The notes under the pieces are model-generated. The model was not told where the DNA came from. It was given only the letters and a program-made list of their open reading frames with translations, and searched no databases. A stretch of 64,000 bases of DNA from Acidovorax sp. CCYZU-2555. Lineage in GTDB: Bacteria; Pseudomonadota; Gammaproteobacteria; Burkholderiales; Burkholderiaceae_C. This document shows, piece by piece, positions 8,465 to 17,513 of this stretch; the first letter of the stretch is position 1; each line of letters opens with the position of its first letter. The position numbers and the translations under genes were made by a program. The stretch covers positions 1 to 64,000 of the forward strand of contig NZ_JAHCDD010000022.1 of NCBI RefSeq assembly GCF_018413525.1. The letters run 5' to 3'.

Positions 8465-10237
8465 ATGAGTACGCGCAAGTCCAAGGAACCCGGACCGATT
8501 GCCCGGGTGCTGCTGCCGATTCGCGGCCGGCTCATTGTCGCGGCGCTGCTGTCGGCGCTGGGCGCGGTGCTCACGCTGGTGCCGCTGGCCGCCATGGCGC
8601 ATATTGCCGGCCTGGCGCTGGGCGCGGGCGGCGCGCTGCCCGACACGCTCTGGTCCATCGTCGCTATCAGCATTGCCTGTTTGCTCGCGGGAATGGCTTC
8701 CATCTCGGCGGCCGAACTGGTCGCGCATCTGGCCGACAACCAGCTGACCCACCAGTTGCGCCTCACGGCCGCGCAGCGCCTGTCTCAAGTGCCGCTGGGC
8801 TGGTTCACGGGCCGGGCCTCGGGCGAAGTCAAGCAGGCGATGCAGGACGACATAGGCACGCTGCACGAACTGACCGCGCATTTCTTCACCACGGCGGGGC
8901 GCGCCGCGGGCGCGGTGCTGGCCTGCGCGCTCTATCTGTTGGCCATGGACTGGCGTCTGGCCATCGTCGCGCTGCTGCCGTTTCCCGCGTTCTTCGCGTT
9001 CTTCGGCCGTGCCGTGAAGCGCAGCGCGGCCAACATGGGAGAACTTGCGACGGCCATGGGCCGCATCAACAATACCGTGGTCGAGTTCACGGGCGGCATG
9101 CCCGTGCTCAAGGCGTTCGGCGCGGCCGGCAAGGCGCATGGCGCCTACCGCGAGGCCGTCGATTCCTTTGCGCGCGTGTTCACCGATTTCACGCGCCCGC
9201 TGGTCGGCTCCATGGCCAATGCCAACGCGATGATCGCGCCCGTGGCGGTGCTGGGCGTGGTGCTGGTTGCCGGCACGCTGTTCGTTGCGCAAGGCTGGAT
9301 GGCACCTGTGGACCTGCTGCCGTTTGTGCTGGTCGCGCCTGGCATGTCGGCGCCGTTGCTGCTGCTGCACTACCTGACGCATGACCTGAACGCCGCCACC
9401 GGCGCCGCGCAGCGCGTGCATGCGTTGCTGCAGACGCCGGTGCTGGCCCGGCCCGCGCCCGCGCAATGCCAGATTCCGGCCGGCGCCGAGGTGCGCTTCG
9501 AACAGGTCGGTTATGCCTATGACGGCCAGGACAATGTGCTCCGCGACATCAGTTTCACGTTGCGCCCCGGCACGGTGACCGCGGTGGTCGGCGCCTCGGG
9601 CTCGGGCAAGTCGACGTTGGCGCGGCTGCTGCTGCGCTTCTTCGATCCCACGCAGGGGCGCATCACGCTGGGCGGCGCCGATCTGCGCCAGATGGACAGC
9701 GCCGCGCTGTACCAGCGCGTGGGTTTTGTGCTGCAGGAAGTGCGGCTGATACATGCAAGTGTGCGCGAGAACATCGCGCTGGGCCGGCCTTCGGCCAGCC
9801 AGCGCGAGATCGAGGAAGCGGCGCGCGCGGCCAATATCCATGAGCGCATTCTGAGGCTGCCGCGCGGCTATGAATCGGTCGTGGGCGAGGACGCGCAGCT
9901 GTCGGGCGGCGAACGCCAGCGCGTGAGCATTGCGCGCGCGCTGCTGCTCGATGCGCCCGTGCTGGTGCTCGACGAAGCCACGGCCGCGGCCGATGCCGAA
10001 AGCGAGCTGGCGATGCAGGAAGCGCTGTCGCGCATGGCCCGGGGCCGCAGCCTGCTGGTGATCGCGCACCGGCTCGACACCATCGCCCATGCCGATCACA
10101 TCATCGTGTTCGAAGCCGGGCGCATCGCCGAGCAGGGCAGCCATGCCGAACTGCTGGCATGGGGCGGCCGCTATGCGCGGCTATGGGCCCTGGGCGGCTA
10201 TGCGCCATCGGAAGAAGAAGCGGGTGCCGCATGCTGA
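8465..10237 (+). CDS. ABC half-transporter (permease-ATPase fusion), YbtP/IrtA-like
   Basis: 590 residues: an exporter-fold membrane domain (~1-330, six helices) fused to an ATPase with Walker A GASGSGKST (~375), signature LSGGERQRVSIARAL (~478) and Walker B VLVLDEAT (~499). It would form a heterodimer with the next gene. In siderophore clusters such pairs (YbtPQ, IrtAB) import ferric siderophores across the inner membrane despite their exporter fold; that role is inferred from the operon here. The ATG at 8465 was chosen because it starts the typical N-terminus, although the frame is open to a GTG at 8390. It overlaps the next gene by 7 bases. Confidence 0.85.
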   Translation: MSTRKSKEPGPIARVLLPIRGRLIVAALLSALGAVLTLVPLAAMAHIAGLALGAGGALPDTLWSIVAISIACLLAGMASISAAELVAHLADNQLTHQLRLTAAQRLSQVPLGWFTGRASGEVKQAMQDDIGTLHELTAHFFTTAGRAAGAVLACALYLLAMDWRLAIVALLPFPAFFAFFGRAVKRSAANMGELATAMGRINNTVVEFTGGMPVLKAFGAAGKAHGAYREAVDSFARVFTDFTRPLVGSMANANAMIAPVAVLGVVLVAGTLFVAQGWMAPVDLLPFVLVAPGMSAPLLLLHYLTHDLNAATGAAQRVHALLQTPVLARPAPAQCQIPAGAEVRFEQVGYAYDGQDNVLRDISFTLRPGTVTAVVGASGSGKSTLARLLLRFFDPTQGRITLGGADLRQMDSAALYQRVGFVLQEVRLIHASVRENIALGRPSASQREIEEAARAANIHERILRLPRGYESVVGEDAQLSGGERQRVSIARALLLDAPVLVLDEATAAADAESELAMQEALSRMARGRSLLVIAHRLDTIAHADHIIVFEAGRIAEQGSHAELLAWGGRYARLWALGGYAPSEEEAGAAC

Positions 10238-11973
10238 AGACGTTCATCGAACTGCTGGGCGACGACGCGCGCGTGCTGCGCCGTTATGGCGGGCTGGCCG
10301 TGTCCTATGGCCTGGTCAGCGGGCTGACCATCGTCACGCTGGTACCCATTCTTTCGCGCCTGCTGGCCGGTGACGCGCGTGGCGCGGCGCCGTGGTTGGT
10401 GCTGCTGATCGCCGGCATGGTCGTGTGCTGGGCCTGGCGCCGCCAGGTCGAAAAAGCCGGCGTGGCCGTGGGCGTGGCCATTCTCGGCAGTGCGCGCCAG
10501 CGCGTGGGCGACCATGTCGCGCACCTTCCCGTGGGCTGGTTCACGCCGGCGAAAACGGCGCGGCTGTCCCATGTGCTCACGCAGGGAATGATGGCCCTGG
10601 CCCAACTGCCCGCGCATGTGCTCACGCCCGTGATCAGCGGCGCCGTGGTGCCGCTGGTGATCGTCGTGGCGCTGTTCGTGCTGCACTGGCCGCTGGGGCT
10701 GATCGCGCTGATCGCGCTGCCCTTGCTCGCGGCCATGTCGCTGGCCGCGGCGCGGCTGGGGCGGCATGCCGAGCAGGCGTATCACCGGCATTTCGCGCAG
10801 ACCAGCCAGCGCCTGGTCGAGTTCGCCCAGGCGCAGTCGGTGCTGCGCGCCTTCAACGGCGAAGGCGGCGGCACGCGGCTGCTGGAGCAGGCCATGGCGC
10901 AGCAGCGCCAGGCGGGCGCGCGGCTGATCTATCTGTCCACGGCATCGGCCGTGCTCAATGCCTGGACGGTACAGGCGATCTTCGCTGCGCTGCTGGTGGC
11001 AGCCATGCTGTGGCTGCAGGCCGCGCCCGACATGGCGACGGCGATAGCGGCCGTCGTGGCGCTGCTGCTGGTCAACCGTTTCATCGATCCGTTGCTCGAC
11101 GTGGCGGGCTACGGCGAAGTGCTGCGCGGCGTGCGCGGCCAGCTGGGCGCGGTGCGCGAAATCCTAGCGGCTGAGCCCCTGCCCGAGCCCGCACAGTCAC
11201 AGGCTGCGCGCGATGCGTCGGTGGAGCTGCGCGATGTCGGCTTCCGCTACTGTGCGGGCGAGGCCGCAGTGCTGCAGGACGTGAGCCTGCGCATAGCGCC
11301 GTGGAGCATGACGGCGCTGATCGGCGCCTCGGGTTCGGGCAAGACCACGCTGGCGCGGCTGATCGCGCGCTTCTTCGATGTGCAGCAGGGCAGTGTGCGG
11401 GTGGGCGGTGTCGATGTGCGCGACATGTCCGGCGAACAGCTGGCCGCGCAGATCAGCCAGATCTTCCAGGACAGCGATCTGTTCGCGGGCAGCATTGCCG
11501 ACAACATCCGCATGGGCCGGCCCGGCGCCAGCCAGGCCGAAGTGCTGCAGGCCGCGCACCAGGCGGGCGTGGCCGAGATCATCGCGCGCCTGCCGCAGGG
11601 CATCGACACGCCGGTGGGCGAGGGCGGGGTGCGGCTGTCGGGCGGCGAGCGCCAGCGCGTGGCGATTGCGCGCGCGCTGATCAAGCGTGCGCCCATTTTG
11701 CTGGTCGACGAAGCCACGGCCGCGCTCGATGCCGAGAACCAGGCGGTGATCGCCCAGGCGCTGGCGCGGCTGCGCGGCCAGTGCACGCTGATCGTGATCG
11801 CCCACCAGCTGTCGACCGTGGCCATGGCCGACCATATCGTGGTGCTCGATGGCGGCCGGGTCTGCGAGCAGGGAACGCCCGCGCAGCTGGCGGCCGCGGG
11901 CGGGCGCTATGCGCAGTTTCTCGCCCAGCGCCGCGCCGCCAAGGGCTGGCGCCTGGCGCCGGCGCGCGGCTGA
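10231..11973 (+). CDS. ABC half-transporter (permease-ATPase fusion), YbtQ/IrtB-like
   Basis: 580 residues with the same architecture as the preceding gene: membrane domain ~1-320, Walker A GASGSGKTT (~364), signature LSGGERQRVAIARAL (~468), Walker B ILLVDEATAALD (~489). The start at 10231 overlaps the stop of the first half-transporter, so translation is probably coupled and the two subunits are made in equal amounts. The permease gene follows after 17 bases. Whether the pair imports a siderophore or exports a metabolite cannot be settled from the sequence. Confidence 0.85.
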   Translation: MLKTFIELLGDDARVLRRYGGLAVSYGLVSGLTIVTLVPILSRLLAGDARGAAPWLVLLIAGMVVCWAWRRQVEKAGVAVGVAILGSARQRVGDHVAHLPVGWFTPAKTARLSHVLTQGMMALAQLPAHVLTPVISGAVVPLVIVVALFVLHWPLGLIALIALPLLAAMSLAAARLGRHAEQAYHRHFAQTSQRLVEFAQAQSVLRAFNGEGGGTRLLEQAMAQQRQAGARLIYLSTASAVLNAWTVQAIFAALLVAAMLWLQAAPDMATAIAAVVALLLVNRFIDPLLDVAGYGEVLRGVRGQLGAVREILAAEPLPEPAQSQAARDASVELRDVGFRYCAGEAAVLQDVSLRIAPWSMTALIGASGSGKTTLARLIARFFDVQQGSVRVGGVDVRDMSGEQLAAQISQIFQDSDLFAGSIADNIRMGRPGASQAEVLQAAHQAGVAEIIARLPQGIDTPVGEGGVRLSGGERQRVAIARALIKRAPILLVDEATAALDAENQAVIAQALARLRGQCTLIVIAHQLSTVAMADHIVVLDGGRVCEQGTPAQLAAAGGRYAQFLAQRRAAKGWRLAPARG

Positions 11974-11990
11974 CTTCACGGATTGCCACC

Positions 11991-12941
11991 ATGCCGCTCA
12001 TGCGTTCCGGCCTGTTGCCGCTGTTTGCCCTGCTGTGCGCCGCTTCGCTGCTGGTCGGCGCGCGGCAGGTCGCGTGGGTCGACATCCTGTCCCTTTCCGA
12101 CGATGCCTGGCTCACGCTGACCGCGAGCCGCCTGCCGCGCCTCGCGGCGCTGGTGCTCACGGGCGTGGGCCTGGCGGTCTGCGGCGTGGTGCTGCAGCAG
12201 ATCCTGCGCAACAAGTTCGTGGAGCCGGCCACCACGGGCGGGCTCGATGCCGCCAAGCTGGGCATCCTGGTCGCGCTGACGGCCGCGCCCGCCGCGGGCA
12301 CCACGGTGCGCATGCTGTTCGCACTGGCGTTCTGCCTGGCCGCGAGCCTGCTGTTCGTCGCCATCATTCGCCGCGTGCGCGCGCGCAGCACGGTGCTGGT
12401 GCCGGTCATAGGCCTGATGTACGGCGGCGTGCTCAGCGCCATCGCCGAGTTCTACGCCTACCAGCACAACATCCTGCAAAGCATGCAGGGCTGGCTGCTG
12501 GGCGACTTCTCGCGCATCGTGCAGGGCAACTACGAAATTCTCTGGCTGGTGCTGCCCATCGTCGCGCTGACCTATGCCTACGCCCACCGCTTCACCGTGC
12601 TGGGCATGGGCGAAGGCATGGCCACAAGCCTGGGGCTCAACTACCGCGCCACGGTGCTGCTGGGCCTGCTGCTGGTCGCGGTCACGGTGTCGGTCACGGT
12701 GATCACGGCCGGCGCGATTCCTTTCGTCGGGCTGGTGATTCCCAATCTGGTGGCGCTGCGCCATGGCGATCACATGGGCCGCACGCTGCCCGTGGTGGCG
12801 CTGGGCGGCGCCTCGCTGCTGCTGGCCTGCGACATCCTGGGGCGCCTCGTGGCCCATCCGTACGAAGTGCCCATAGGACTGACCGCAGGCGGCGTGGGCG
12901 GACTGCTGTTTCTGGTGCTCATCGTCTGGAGACGGCGATGA
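11991..12941 (+). CDS. FecCD-type ferric-siderophore ABC permease (FatD-like)
   Basis: 316 residues, strongly hydrophobic, with about nine membrane helices. The FecCD/BtuC family is recognisable from RLPRLAALVLTGVGLAVCGVVLQ near the start and the coupling region AGAIPFVGLVIPNLVALRHGDHMG near the end. It would form an inner-membrane channel with the next gene for import of a ferric siderophore delivered by the binding protein. Its stop overlaps the start of the second permease (ATGA). No dedicated ATPase gene accompanies it. Confidence 0.9.
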   Translation: MPLMRSGLLPLFALLCAASLLVGARQVAWVDILSLSDDAWLTLTASRLPRLAALVLTGVGLAVCGVVLQQILRNKFVEPATTGGLDAAKLGILVALTAAPAAGTTVRMLFALAFCLAASLLFVAIIRRVRARSTVLVPVIGLMYGGVLSAIAEFYAYQHNILQSMQGWLLGDFSRIVQGNYEILWLVLPIVALTYAYAHRFTVLGMGEGMATSLGLNYRATVLLGLLLVAVTVSVTVITAGAIPFVGLVIPNLVALRHGDHMGRTLPVVALGGASLLLACDILGRLVAHPYEVPIGLTAGGVGGLLFLVLIVWRRR

Positions 12942-13882
12942 CGCGCACAAGCCTCTGGGCCGGCGCGGCTTTGGGTGCGCTCGCGCTGACGTACCTGTTG
13001 CTGTTTTCGGGCATGGACTTCGACTATGTGATCCCGAAGCGGCTGGTGCGCCTGGGCGCGATGCTGATCGGCGGCGTCTGCATCGCCTGGTCGGCCATCA
13101 CGTTCCAGACGCTCACCAACAACCGCATTCTCACGCCGGCCGTCATGGGCTACGAGGCGGTCTATCTGCTGGCGCAGTCGCTGCTGGTGCTGCTGCTGGG
13201 AACGCAAAGCCTGGTGCTGCTGGGCGCGGGCGGCAACTTCGCGCTGTCGGTGGCGCTGATGCTGGCCTATTCGTGGGTGCTGCACCGCTGGCTGTTCAAC
13301 GACGGCCACAGCAATGTGTATTCGCTGCTGCTCGTGGGCCTGGTGCTGACGCTGGTGATGGGCACGTTCACGCAGTTCGTGCAGTTTCGCACCAGCCCGG
13401 GCGAGTTCTCCATGCTGCTGGGCTTTACCCAGGCCTCGTTCAACCGCGCCCAGCCCGGGCAGCTGCTGTATGCGGGCGCCATCGTGGCCCTGGTCTGCGC
13501 CGTGGGGTACAGGACCCTGCCCACGCTCGATGTGTTGGCGCTGGGGCGCGAGAGCGCGATTTCGCTGGGCGTCGATTACCGGCGTGCCGTGCGGCTGCAG
13601 CTGGTGCTGGTTTCGACACTGGTCGCGGTCTCGACCAGCCTGCTCGGGCCCACGGCGTTCATGGGCATCTTCGTCGCCAACATGGCCTATGCGCTGGCGC
13701 GCAGCATTCGCCACCGCGCGACGCTGCCCATGGGCTGCGCGATCGCCGTCGCCATCTTCATCGCGGCCCAGCTCGCGGTCGAGCATGTCTTCAATTACCG
13801 CACCACGGTGGGCATTCTCGTCAACCTGGTGTGCGGCGCGTACTTCCTCGCGCTGGTCGTGCGCAACCGGGGCGTGCAATGA
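12938..13882 (+). CDS. FecCD-type ferric-siderophore ABC permease (FatC-like)
   Basis: 314 residues of the FecCD family, with about nine helices. Characteristic segments are VCIAWSAITFQTLTNNRILTPAVMG and the late ATPase-coupling loop GPTAFMGIFVANMAYALAR. Its start overlaps the stop of the preceding permease, giving a heterodimer made by coupled translation. Partner of the solute-binding protein encoded next. Confidence 0.9.
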   Translation: MTRTSLWAGAALGALALTYLLLFSGMDFDYVIPKRLVRLGAMLIGGVCIAWSAITFQTLTNNRILTPAVMGYEAVYLLAQSLLVLLLGTQSLVLLGAGGNFALSVALMLAYSWVLHRWLFNDGHSNVYSLLLVGLVLTLVMGTFTQFVQFRTSPGEFSMLLGFTQASFNRAQPGQLLYAGAIVALVCAVGYRTLPTLDVLALGRESAISLGVDYRRAVRLQLVLVSTLVAVSTSLLGPTAFMGIFVANMAYALARSIRHRATLPMGCAIAVAIFIAAQLAVEHVFNYRTTVGILVNLVCGAYFLALVVRNRGVQ

Positions 13883-13923
13883 CATTTTTCATCCAGGCAT
13901 TTCCAATCTTCAGGAGAAAACCC

Positions 13924-14871
13924 ATGCGATTCACTTTCCGCAGCGCCGCCTTGCTGCTGGCCGGCATGACCGCGTTCGCGGCCGGCGCGCAGACGCCCAA
14001 GGCGGCTGCCTTTGCCCCCGTGACGGTGCAACACCAGTTGGGCAAGACCGTGGTCGCCAAGTCGCCGCAGCGCGTCGCGGCGCTGGACATGAACGAAGTC
14101 GACTTTCTCGACCAGCTGGGCGTGGCCGTGATCGGCATGCCCAAGGACTTCATTCCGCACTTCCTCGCCAAGTACCAGAACGCGCCGCGCGTGCAGGACC
14201 TGGGCTCCATCGTGCAGCCGAATGTGGAAAGAGTGCATGCAGCACGCCCTGATCTGATATTGATCACCTCGCTGCAGGCCGGCCAGTACAAGGAGCTGTC
14301 GCAGATCGCGCCGACCATACAGTTCGACGTCGACTACCGCAACAGCGCCACGCGCCACATCGAAGTCATCAAGGACCATCTGCTGACGCTGGGCCAGTTG
14401 TTCGGCAAGCAGGATCTCGCGCGCGCCAAGGCCGCGGAGCTCGACGCGAAGGTGCAGCAGGCGCGCCAGGCGACCAAGGACCGCCCCGAGAAAGCGCTTA
14501 TCGTGCTGCACAACAACGGCGCCTTCAGTTCGTTCGGCCCGCAGTCGCGCTACGGTTTTGTCTTCAGCGCGCTGGGCGTCAAGCCCGCGGGCCCGGCCGC
14601 CGACACCGGTCTGCACGGCCAGCCGGTGTCCAGCGAATTCATTCAGCAGGCCGATCCCGACATCATCTATGTAGTCGATCGCACGGCGGTGATGGAACGC
14701 CGCGCCGCGCTCAACGCCCAGAGCCTGAGCAACCCGCTGCTGCGCCAGACCAAGGCCTGGAAGAACGGCCGCGTGGTGTTTGTCGATGCCCAGGCCTGGT
14801 ATGTGACCGCGGCCAGCCCGACTTCGGTGAGCATCGTGATCGATGACGTTCTCAAGGGTTACAAGCCCTGA
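13924..14871 (+). CDS. Siderophore ABC transporter solute-binding protein (FatB/CeuE-like)
   Basis: 315 residues with a signal peptide (MRFTFRSAALLLAGMTAFAAGAQ) and the two-lobed cluster A-II fold of periplasmic siderophore-binding proteins: VAALDMNEVDFLDQLGV, ERVHAARPDLILIT, ADPDIIYVVDR. It would hand the ferric siderophore to the two FecCD permeases. The ATG at 13924 has a good AGGAGA site before it; an earlier in-frame ATG at 13879 overlaps the previous stop but lacks such a site. No lipobox is seen, so it is probably soluble in the periplasm. Confidence 0.9.
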   Translation: MRFTFRSAALLLAGMTAFAAGAQTPKAAAFAPVTVQHQLGKTVVAKSPQRVAALDMNEVDFLDQLGVAVIGMPKDFIPHFLAKYQNAPRVQDLGSIVQPNVERVHAARPDLILITSLQAGQYKELSQIAPTIQFDVDYRNSATRHIEVIKDHLLTLGQLFGKQDLARAKAAELDAKVQQARQATKDRPEKALIVLHNNGAFSSFGPQSRYGFVFSALGVKPAGPAADTGLHGQPVSSEFIQQADPDIIYVVDRTAVMERRAALNAQSLSNPLLRQTKAWKNGRVVFVDAQAWYVTAASPTSVSIVIDDVLKGYKP

Positions 14872-14881
14872 CCCCATTTCC

Positions 14882-14897
14882 GGCCCTGAGCAGGGCC
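14882..14897 (+). terminator. Hairpin between binding-protein and receptor genes
   Basis: GGCCCT-gagc-AGGGCC perfect stem, 11 bases after the stop, without a T run. A 12-bp palindrome GCACCCGGGTGC follows at 14910-14921. It could be a partial terminator or RNA-stability element inside the operon. Confidence 0.4.
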
Positions 14898-14994
14898 TGA
14901 CTCCCTGACGCACCCGGGTGCAGACGCGGCCATTGCTTTGTCTGTCAACGGTAGTACGTCTCATTTCACTCCAACCTTATCAAGCGAGCACAAG

Positions 14995-17169
14995 ATGTCC
15001 CGCAGCCGCCGCATGCCCCATTCCAAACAACCCCGCGCATTCCTCCTGCGCCAGACCGCCGCCGCCGCGCTGGCGCTGACCGCCATCAGCGCGCTGGCGC
15101 AGTCCCAATCGAGCGAACCCGCGGCCACGCTGCCCACGGTGACCGTGTCGGGCCAGCCGGGCGCAGCGACCGCGCCCTATGCGGGCGGCCAGGTGTCTTC
15201 GGGCGGCCGCGTGGGCCTGCTGGGCGACAAGGACTTCATGGAGACGCCGTTTTCCACCATCAGCTACACCGAGAAATACGTGGCCGACCGCCAGGCCAAG
15301 GACATCACGGAAGTGATCGCCGCCACCGATCCTTCGGTGTTCAGCAACGGCGTTTCGGGCGCCTGGAGCGAGAACTACTCGATACGCGGCTTTGCTTCCA
15401 GCACCAACGACATGACTTTCGGCGGTCTGGCCGGCATGGCGCCGTACTACCGCACCTCGCCCGAAATGTTCGAGCGCGTCGAAGTGCTCAAGGGCCCGTC
15501 GGCGCTGCTTAACGGCATGCCGCCGGGCGGCTCGGTGGGCGGGGCGATCAACCTGGTGCCCAAGCGCGCGGGCGACACGCCGCTCACGCGCTTCACCGCC
15601 ACCTACCTGTCTGACTCGCAGTTCGGCGGCCATGTCGATATCGGCCGGCGCTTTGGCGAGCAAAAGGAATTCGGTGTGCGCTTCAACGGCGTCTACCGCG
15701 ATGGCGCGGGCCCGGTCGACAACCAGGACAAGAAGCTGCAGATGGGCGCGCTGGGCCTCGACTGGCGTTCGGCGCGCGCGCGCCTATCGGCCGATTTCTA
15801 CAGCGCCGACGACCACATCAACGGCCAGACGCGCGGCGTGAGCCTGGCGCCGGGCGTCGCCATTCCCCGGCCGCCCAGCGGCAATACGCTGATCAACCCC
15901 GACTGGGCCTATGTCGACAGCAAGGACAAGGGCGCGATCCTGCGCGGCGAGATCGATCTCACCGACCAGATCACCGCTTACGGCGCGTTCGGCAGTGCGA
16001 AGACCAACTACCAGTACAACGGAGCGATCTCGGCCCAGGTGCTCAACGCCGCGGGCGACTACCGCACGACCATGGGCCAGCTGGCTTTCGATGTCGACAA
16101 GAAGTCGGCCGAAGTGGGCCTCAAGGGCCGGCTGCAGACCGCGGGCATCAAGCACCAGTGGGCCTTGAACGCCACACGCTACGAACATGAGCAGCGCGAC
16201 TATGGCCGCCGCACGGTGCCCGGCGCCGACTGGACCACCAATCTCTACAACCCGGTCTGGGGCGCGGCGCCCGCGTTCATCGCGCCGCCGGTCTCGCACA
16301 CCGCGCTGGCGCTGACCAGCATAGGTCTGGTCGACACCATGTCGTTCGCCCAGGACCGCGTGCAGCTCACGCTGGGCCTGCGTCGCCAGCAGGTCAAGAG
16401 CGACACCTACAGCACCGTGACAGGACTGCTGGGCACACGCTATGACCAGGGCGAGACCACGCCCGCGGCCGCGCTGCTGGTCAAGGCCAGCGAGCGCGTG
16501 GCGCTTTACGCCAACTACATCGAAGGCCTGAGCCAGGGGCAGAGCGCGCCCCTCACCGCGGCGAATGCGGGCGATATCTTCCCGCCCTACAAGACCAAGC
16601 AGAAGGAAGTGGGCGTCAAGGTCGACATGGGCGACTTCGCGCATACCTTTGCCCTTTACCAGATCGAAAAGCCCAGCAGCTATACCGACCCGGTCACCAA
16701 CGTCTTCTCGTTCGGCGGCGAGCAGCGCAACCGCGGCCTGGAATGGAGCTTCTTTGGCGCTGCGACGCGCAGTCTGCGCCTGATGGGCGGCGTGGCCTAT
16801 GTCGACCCCAAGGTCACGCGCACCACGGTCGCCAATGCCCAGGGCAAGATGGCCACGGGCGTGGCCAAGCTCCAGGGCAAGCTGGGCGTCGAATGGGATG
16901 TGCCCGGCGCCGCGGGCCTCACGCTCACGGGCAATGCGACCGCGGTCTCCAAGCAGTACATCAGCGCCGACAACGGCCTGTGGGTCGGCGGCCGCACCAC
17001 CTATGACCTGGGCGCGCGCTATGCAACGAAGATCTCGAACCGTCCCGTGACCTTGCGCGCAGGCATCGCCAATGTGACCAACAAGGCCTATTGGGGCATG
17101 CCGCTGCTGTCGAGCCTGGCGCTGGGCGCGCCGCGCACGTTCCAGCTGTCGGTGAGCGTGGATCTTTGA
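14995..17169 (+). CDS. TonB-dependent siderophore receptor (no STN domain)
   Basis: 724 residues: signal peptide (~1-36), a TonB-box-like TLPTVTVSG segment, a plug domain (ITEVIAATDPSVFSNG ... RVEVLKGPSALLNGMPPGG), and a 22-strand barrel ending in the usual aromatic strand (RTFQLSVSVDL). Unlike the four other receptors in the window it has no N-terminal STN signalling domain, so it should transport but not signal through FecR. It ends the TetR-linked uptake operon and is probably the outer-membrane entry for its siderophore. The ATG at 14995 was chosen as the first one adjacent to the basic signal-peptide start. Confidence 0.9.
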   Translation: MSRSRRMPHSKQPRAFLLRQTAAAALALTAISALAQSQSSEPAATLPTVTVSGQPGAATAPYAGGQVSSGGRVGLLGDKDFMETPFSTISYTEKYVADRQAKDITEVIAATDPSVFSNGVSGAWSENYSIRGFASSTNDMTFGGLAGMAPYYRTSPEMFERVEVLKGPSALLNGMPPGGSVGGAINLVPKRAGDTPLTRFTATYLSDSQFGGHVDIGRRFGEQKEFGVRFNGVYRDGAGPVDNQDKKLQMGALGLDWRSARARLSADFYSADDHINGQTRGVSLAPGVAIPRPPSGNTLINPDWAYVDSKDKGAILRGEIDLTDQITAYGAFGSAKTNYQYNGAISAQVLNAAGDYRTTMGQLAFDVDKKSAEVGLKGRLQTAGIKHQWALNATRYEHEQRDYGRRTVPGADWTTNLYNPVWGAAPAFIAPPVSHTALALTSIGLVDTMSFAQDRVQLTLGLRRQQVKSDTYSTVTGLLGTRYDQGETTPAAALLVKASERVALYANYIEGLSQGQSAPLTAANAGDIFPPYKTKQKEVGVKVDMGDFAHTFALYQIEKPSSYTDPVTNVFSFGGEQRNRGLEWSFFGAATRSLRLMGGVAYVDPKVTRTTVANAQGKMATGVAKLQGKLGVEWDVPGAAGLTLTGNATAVSKQYISADNGLWVGGRTTYDLGARYATKISNRPVTLRAGIANVTNKAYWGMPLLSSLALGAPRTFQLSVSVDL

Positions 17170-17234
17170 GGGGGCGGGGCAAACGAGCCGAGGTCTCGCA
17201 AGGCGTTCAAAAGAAACAGCGGGCTTCAAAATCC

Positions 17235-17410
17235 CCGTTCGCCCTGAGCCTGTCGAAGGGTGAACGGCCTGCGCTCAAGGCATGAGGACGGGCCGTTCAT
17301 GGTTCGACAGGCTCACCACGAACGGGTCACTGTTTTACCGCCGTTTGCCAAAATCGACCGCCTTCTAAGTCATTGATTTATTTGACAATAAAAGCTGTTT
17401 CTTGAAAGCT
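17235..17410. repeat. Dispersed BIME-like repeat, copy 1
   Basis: About 175 bp, nearly identical to 45785-45957. It begins with CCGTTCGCCCTGAGCCTGTC, contains facing arms GCCTGTCGAA and TTCGACAGGC able to form a large hairpin, then an AT-richer tail TCTAAGTCATTGATTTA. It is intergenic in both places. Confidence 0.88.
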
Positions 17411-17482
17411 TGCCGAAGTGCCGAAGTGCCGAAGTGCCGAAGTGCCGAAGTGCCGAAGTGCCGAAGTGCCGAAGTGCCGAAG
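17411..17482. repeat. Octanucleotide tandem repeat (TGCCGAAG) x9
   Basis: Nine perfect head-to-tail copies of TGCCGAAG, 72 bp, directly at the end of the dispersed repeat and 31 bases before the stop of the minus-strand receptor gene. It is outside coding sequence. Confidence 0.95.
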
Positions 17483-17513
17483 AACCGGCCCATCAGCCCC
17501 TGGGCCGCTTGCC

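Larger units (their letters stand above)
17170..17513. other. Gene-free 344-bp gap between convergent TonB receptor genes
   Basis: No coding sequence is supported. It contains one copy of the dispersed BIME-like repeat (17235-17410) followed directly by a nine-copy octanucleotide repeat (17411-17482), both listed separately. Confidence 0.7.

Noticed and set aside
17411-17482. Nine short repeats considered as a CRISPR array
   Set aside because: The repeats are 8 bp and contiguous, without spacers, and no cas genes are present.
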